A DNA stretch of 64,000 nt from Eucalyptus grandis (taxonomy: Eukaryota; Streptophyta; Magnoliopsida; Myrtales; Myrtaceae): assembly GCF_016545825.1 (NCBI RefSeq), contig NC_052615.1:16856520-16920519 (forward strand), in the 5' to 3' direction. Made by a program: the position numbers and the translations under genes. The notes under the pieces were generated by a model, which was not told the DNA's origin, searched no databases, and worked only from the letters and a program-made list of their open reading frames with translations. This document shows, piece after piece, positions 58,741 to 64,000 of this stretch. Positions within the stretch are counted from its first letter, which is position 1. Every line of letters starts with the position of its first letter.

Positions 58741-59488
58741 CATAATAGTAACTTTCGTACGACACTCGACACACATGTGAGTGTAATAATTTTTTTTTTC
58801 CTGATGATTTAAGTGCCATAACTTTTATTAGAATATTTAAATAATAAATCATACTTTCATATAACAATTTAAGTTTTTAGAACAATATCAGAGTAATTCA
58901 AATATTCTAGACTCCTAATTGCTTCCCCCAATCGAATATTTCCACACTTTAGATTAAAGCCAAAGTTTAACCTACGCGTGAGGGGGAGTGCTATAATATT
59001 CAAATAATAAATCACACATTCATTTAAAAACAATCACTACAACTGCCATGCTTCTTAAAATTATGGAACTCGGCTGATTAATTGAAATGTTATATAATAA
59101 CGAAATTATGGACAAGGCTATATTAAGTGATTATAGTGATTGTAGTATTGACATGGAAAGTAAGAAGAGGACGTCTTCGTTTGTGGTTAAGAATCTCAGT
59201 TGATGGGATTTTCAAATGTGGATCAATTATAGGTACGCATTCTTTTAGTAAGGAAAACGTGGCATTTCTTTTTTGCTTTTCTACGAGCTATTGTTTCTTT
59301 TTTGGCACCTCACTTATCTTGTTGAATTATGTCTCAAATTTGAGTATTTATAAAACAAGATTCGCTAGACTCTTTAAAGCTGCACAAAGAAAAAAAAATT
59401 TATATAAAAAAAAGGAATTCTTCCCCTGCACGTAAAGATTAGTTAATTGGTGGGGCTCTAGGTCAAACTTGGGCGCGCGCAAACACGT
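58741..59488. other. Intergenic, no gene seen
   Basis: AT-rich. The frame at 59127-59435 is unremarkable. Confidence 0.5.
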
Positions 59489-59732
59489 ATTTCACGTGGA
59501 GAAAATATTGGGTGGTCCGAGACCACCACGTCGGCGTGGTCCCGGACCACTCACACGGCGCCACGTGTATGGGAAGCGCAGACAAAGGACGAAAACCGGG
59601 CCCACTTCTCTGACGCTCTCTCTTCTCTTTCTCTCTTTTGTCCCCTCCCCTCATATGTGGCACCATATGAGTGGTCCGGGACCACGCTGACGTGGCGGTC
59701 ACGGACCACCCAATATTTTCTCATTTCACGTG
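59489..59732. mobile_element. 224-bp Mutator-like MITE with perfect 10-bp target duplication
   Basis: The element is 59499-59722, with terminal inverted repeats of about 75 bp starting GAGAAAATATTGGGTGGTCC at both ends and roughly 8 mismatches. ATTTCACGTG flanks both sides (59489-59498 and 59723-59732). A target duplication of 9-10 bases and long inverted repeats point to Mutator-like mobilisation. The centre is CT-rich and non-coding. The target itself contains a G-box (CACGTG), now present on both sides. Confidence 0.9.
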
Positions 59733-60561
59733 TGGATTTTTCTTACTCGATCAAGAAACGAAAAGAAGCGTCTGTACGTAAAAACAAAATAGGTGGGCCC
59801 AAGTCAAAGTTTTGACCTTTTGGCACACACATATACATTCGTTTCCTGCGTGCGTGGACGGTGGAAAAACCCTACGAAGCCGCACGTCCAACGATCTTTG
59901 AAGTCGCAAGCCGCGAGAAGCTTTGAAGAGATACCCGAAGTCGTACGTACGCTGACCAAATACGAACGTTGGAGTTCCTAATTTTGGTGTATGTAGAGCG
60001 TTTTGTTTAAAGCTTGAACACACGATAGTTTTGTGCCGTAAATTTATGTCTAAGTGAGTTATTTATTTATAAATGCTTTAGGTTTATAATTAAATCTAGG
60101 TGTGGGAAACACTTGAGCGTTTGAGCGATTGTAAACTATGATTCTCCGATTATAGTGAATTATTTGCTGCTGACTTTCTTCGTGGACGTATGTACCGATA
60201 CTTAGATCGAACCACGTAAATTTCTAGTGTCCTTATTATTTTTCGTTTATTTTTTTGGCGATTTCGTGTTAACGTAAATTGCAAGATCTTGTCGTTTTCG
60301 CGTATCATATTCCAACATATCTAATGGGTAGCATAAAACAAATCATTGAGCTGTTGTTGATAGGATTTCAGAGTTACTATAGTTACGATGGCTACTAGGA
60401 AACAAAACGATGCAATAGTATGGTACATATTCTACTCGATGCAAGCAATTGATTTCTCACTTTTTTCGTTTATTAGTACTGTTCAACTCGTTTAAAGCAT
60501 GCGCGTCTTCTTCATCGTAAAGCTGAGATTGTCTTCGAAAGAGACCTTGACGCCATTCGTG
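59733..60561. other. Distal promoter region of the TSB-like gene
   Basis: No frame of interest. It includes CACGTG from the MITE target and an ACGT-rich stretch near 59,940-59,955. Confidence 0.4.
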
Positions 60562-60569
60562 TATAAATA
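60562..60569 (+). promoter_or_regulatory. TATA box of the TSB-like gene
   Basis: TATAAATA, 91 bases before the start codon. Confidence 0.7.
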
Positions 60570-60659
60570 CCCGTTCGAATCTTCAGGGAACCACATCGCT
60601 CGTTTGCATAATAGCTCTCGGCTGCTTACTTTCCGATCCTCAAATCCGTTCTCAACTCA

Positions 60660-63233
60660 ATGACTTCGAGCATCAAATCCGATCTCTTTCTCACCAACAA
60701 ATTGTCAATTGCTCGTAATGAACGATCGTTCTCTAGCATGCAAAGAGCTGTAAGTAACAACTTGCCGGCTGCTAGCGCCGTGAAAAGTGGGTCGAAACGT
60801 TTGCACGTGGAGAGGGCGCTGCGCGAAAGAAAAATCGATGAGGTTGAGAGAAGAGAGAGCAGTGGCAAGTTTGGGATTTATGGAGGGAAGTTTGTGCCTG
60901 AGACGTTGATTAGTTGCTTGGGCAAGCTTGAAGCTGAGTTCAACTTTGTTCTACATGATGCTGAATTTCAGGTTCGTGAGGAGAGATTTCTCGCATAAAA
61001 AAAAAAAAATGATATGATAAATTATTGGTTTCATAATCAGCAGTATTTATTCCTCTTTAACTCCAACTTACACCTTTCTCTTCTAGGACAAAATAAGAAA
61101 CATTCTTTTCTACTGTTTCCCTGCCCCGTTTTCCTTTTACCATCTTTTTCAGTCGTGGGCTACCACTATGGAAGAGAAATTGTTGGGTGTCTGATCATAT
61201 GTATGAACTTGACACATATACTTTCCAAACTGTGATTGACAAAATTGTAGGCGGAGCTGGCCATAGCTCTAAGGGACTACGTCGGAAGGGAGACGCCTTT
61301 GTACTTCGCAGAGCGGCTCACCAACTATTACAAGAACGAGAACGGAGAAGGGCCGGACATTTACCTGAAGAGAGAGGATCTCAACCACTGTGGCGCACAC
61401 AAGATGAACAATGCCATCGCGCAGGCGATGATCGCCAAGCGCATGGGCCGGCAAAGGGTGGTGGCTGCAACGGGAGCAGGCCAGCACGGCGTAGCAACCG
61501 CTGCCGCGTGCGCTAAGCTGTCTCTGGATTGCACCATCTTCATGGGTTCTGAAGATATGGAGAAGCAAGCTTCTAATGTGTTCTTAATCAAGCTACTAGG
61601 TGCTCAGGTTAGCATACTCTCGCATGAACCGGTGTCGTAACGCGATATCAGCTTTTGCACATAAAAGAGAGGGACTTCCATTCCAGATGCAACTTGCATA
61701 AAGTTGCATCTGCACAAGTTTGTTCTAGCAAAGTTTGTTATTGCTGAAAGTGAGCAAGAGAAACCTCCAGTGAAACATACAAAACATTTCAAATGAACAT
61801 TGGCTAGACCCCCATCAATTTCCACCAACATCAGCAAATCAATGACCTGGAAGTCTCAGCTAGTTCAATCTTGCAGGTGACCAAAGTGGAAGGGAGCTTC
61901 AAGGATGCAAGCTCAGAGGCCATAAGGCAATGGGTGAACGACTTGGAAGTGAGCTATTACCTGACAGGGACGGTGGTGGGTCCGCACCCATGCCCGAGCA
62001 TGGTGAGGGAGTTCCAGTCCATCATCGGGAGGGAGACGAGGAGGCAGGCGATGGAGCGGTGGGGAGGGCGGCCAGACGTGGTGGTTGCATGCATCGGGAG
62101 TGGCTCCAATGCACTGGGGATCTTCCATGAGTTCGTTGGTGATGAGGGGGTGAGACTGGTCGGTGTGGAGGCGGCTGGGTTTGGCCTTGACTCAGGGAGG
62201 CATGTGGCCACTCTGGCCACAGGCCATGTTGGGGTCTACCATGGAGCCATGAGCTACTTGTTGCAGGACCAGGAAGGCCAAGTTCTTGGTGCTCACTCCG
62301 TTGGTGTCGGGTAAAGATCGCTCTCTATTTCAACTTCTACACAGGATTCGCGTTTGATTTGGTTTTGAGAAATGTCTTTAAGAAAATACAAAAGCTTTTG
62401 GGCTACAAGGGTTTTCCAACAAGTAAGTAGTGTTTAATAAGTTATAATTTTAAAGTGTATTGAAAAATAATTTTGACTTAAATGGCGCTTGGCAAAATCA
62501 CACTTTGGAAAGCCTTTTTGCCTTAAAAAAAAAACTTAAAACCAGCAAGGACTCGATGGCCGGTAAGCCAGATCTGGCCCTAGTAGCCTCGCTAGGGTCG
62601 CACGACCTGGATGTTGAGCGAGGGCAAAGTTTGAAGGAGGAAAATTTGTATTTACATTCTGAAAATGCAATATTCCAAATTTCTCGAGACCTCTTTTAGA
62701 GTAAAGGCTTTTGGAGAGTTCTGGAGATATAATTGCATTTCCCCAAAGCTACCCAAAAAATTTTCCAAGCGTCATTTGTATTTGCCTAAGGGATCTTAGA
62801 GTTTTGCAAATGTTGAACCAAACCCATGATCGTTCGTATTGTCAACTGTGATTACCAGGCTACAGTATCCAGGAGTGGGTCCGGAGCTGAGCTTTCTCAA
62901 AGACACGGGACGAGCAGAATTCCATACCGTCACCGACGAAGAAGCCCTGAATGGTAAACGATTCGACCCCACACCCCATTCCTTACGAAGCCACGAATAC
63001 CAAAATCGATCCTGATTAATTCGTGTGACATGCTGTTTTTGGTTGCAGCATACCAATTGCTATCTAGATTGGAAGGCATAATCCCAGCAATGGAGGCTGC
63101 TCATGCACTGGCGTATTTGGAGAAACTCTGCCCGACCCTCCCCGATTCTACAAAGGTTGTGGTGAATTGCAGTGGACGAGGAGATAAAGACGCGCCTCTG
63201 TTCTTTCAACACCGACCAGCCCTCGACGCATAA
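60660..63233 (+). CDS. TSB: Tryptophan-synthase beta-like enzyme (plastid), with altered active site
   Basis: Five exons: 60660-60971, 61251-61607, 61877-62310, 62859-62953 and 63049-63233, GT-AG and in phase, giving 460 residues. A Ser/Asn/Lys-rich N-terminus of about 50 residues suits a plastid transit peptide. '[14 protein letters not shown]' starts the mature type-1 TrpB fold. The PLP lysine is Lys155 ('[10 protein letters not shown]'), the substrate loop is TGAGQHG, the phosphate loop is GSGSNA (297-302, usually GGGSNA), and 'NCSGRGDKD' keeps the Ser contacting the pyridine nitrogen. However, the residue 22 after the lysine, Glu109 in Salmonella TrpB, is Ala177 ('[11 protein letters not shown]'), and the Asp of the 'GLDYPGVGP' loop (Asp305) is Gln370. 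These two residues activate indole and close the active site. The fold and PLP site look functional; making Trp from indole looks doubtful. A divergent TSB paralogue is the best reading. Confidence 0.93.
62480..62777. mobile_element. hAT-like MITE in intron 3 of the TSB-like gene
   Basis: Left end AAATGGCGCTTGGCAAAA and right end TTTTCCAAGCGTCATTT are inverses. A short GC-rich core (62,545-62,625) contains CTCGCTAGGGTCGCACGACC. This is a small relative of the 39.9 kb element. No clear target duplication. Confidence 0.65.
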
Positions 63234-63463
63234 ATCTAGCAATATGTATAGAAAGTATAAAAATGTAACATTATGATCTCTTTGTCAATGTCATAGCCTA
63301 TAAGATTTGGAGAGCACCTGACCGAAGTATCTCATAATTTCCATTATATAACTTAGATCCCAAATGAATGCTGCCGTTTAATCTAAGTTTTCCAAAGGCG
63401 TTAAGCGAAATCAACACCAAAAATCTACAATCACATTGAAGGGACAACCACATGCTTCACGCG
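63234..63463. other. TSB-like 3' region
   Basis: Probable 3' UTR; nothing else seen. Confidence 0.4.
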
Positions 63464-64000
63464 TGTTGACACCCAAATTTTTGTTGACCTTTGAAGTATC
63501 CATTCATATATAATTAAAAATATATATAAAAATATATAAAATGAAAAAAATAATAAGAAAATAGTAAAAAAAGAATGAAATTAAATAAACATATGATGAA
63601 AATGAATAAAAATAAAATGAAATCACGTGGGCCGGTGTTTCGGCCCATTTTGTAACGTTTATGTTATCGAAACAATTTATTTTCAAAAATATTTTTTTCT
63701 ATTTCTATACTCGGGAATAATTTCTAAATATTTTAAGATATTTGGTAACTATATAAAATTTATGTTCCCAAAATAAAAATACATTTAATATGACCCCAAA
63801 TATTTTTGTAACTTAGAATTTCTTTTAATTTATTAATAATTTTATTACATTTTTCTTTCTCTTTTTCTTCTCCTTCCTCTAACCAATCGTCGACCTTGGC
63901 CATGGCCAGCCAACCACCGACGAGGGACCCCCCGAGCCTCGCCTTGCCTCAAAGAGGCTGGCCTCACCCTAGCCGAGGCGACCTCGCTTGGCACTGTGAT
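63464..64000. mobile_element. Repeat DNA running off the window: LTR-like start and GC-core element
   Basis: TGTTGACACCCAAATTTTTG (63464) is a common start of plant gypsy LTRs, but the AT-rich sequence after it proves nothing. From about 63,648, GTAACGTTTATGTTATCG starts the left arm of the family seen at 13.2-13.8 kb. It is followed by a GC-rich core (63,885 on: GGCCATGGCCAGCC, GAGGCTGG) that the window cuts. Confidence 0.5.

Noticed and set aside
61930..62220. Opposite- and other-frame ORFs in TSB exon 3
   Set aside because: They are shadows of a GC-rich true exon.

Overview
This is plant nuclear DNA. It has short spliced genes with GT-AG introns, AT-rich intergenic space, (GA)n/(TAA)n microsatellites, LTR and MITE debris, and eudicot-type proteins (XTH, RIC/CRIB, R3-MYB, CRIPT). 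Several inverted-repeat elements with GC-rich cores resemble repeats I associate with Myrtaceae such as Eucalyptus. The family assignment is a guess; 'eudicot' is firm.

Layout. 1-9.8 kb: a tandem array of six ~1.55-kb units. Each is a dead copy of one three-exon gene for a coiled-coil/multi-pass membrane protein of unknown function, separated by ~127-bp sub-repeats that carry a recurring 17-codon ORF. 9.8-13.8 kb: LTR-like sequence, a broken DUF7745-type ORF and GC-core inverted-repeat elements. 13.85-17.7 kb: a duplicated upstream region, then a divergent ubiquitin-like gene with a one-base frameshift. 21.7-22.6 kb: R3-MYB of the CPC/TRY/ETC class (+). 24.7-26.4 kb: CRIPT (-). 29.6-30.8 kb: XTH6/7-type xyloglucan endotransglucosylase (-). 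32.6 kb: tRNA-Leu(UAG), then a ~390-bp tandem repeat split by a transposon. 36.7-37.2 kb: NTF2 (+). 39.9-43.1 kb: a GC-palindrome element and a nested pair of inverted-repeat elements. 48.8-50.9 kb: RIC10-like CRIB protein (+). 52.1-58.7 kb: a non-coding region present three times in tandem. 59.5 kb: a 224-bp MITE with a perfect 10-bp target duplication. 60.7-63.2 kb: a five-exon tryptophan-synthase-beta gene (+) lacking two catalytic residues. 63.5-64 kb: repeats running off the window.

The intact genes form no pathway; they are independent plant genes with their own promoters. The two most unusual things are the TSB-like gene, whose reading frame and splice sites are intact although the indole-activating Glu is Ala and the loop Asp is Gln, and the six-copy dead gene array with its preserved mini-ORFs. 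Exon boundaries were placed by hand from GT/AG sites, phase and protein-family continuity; no alignment or transcript data were available.
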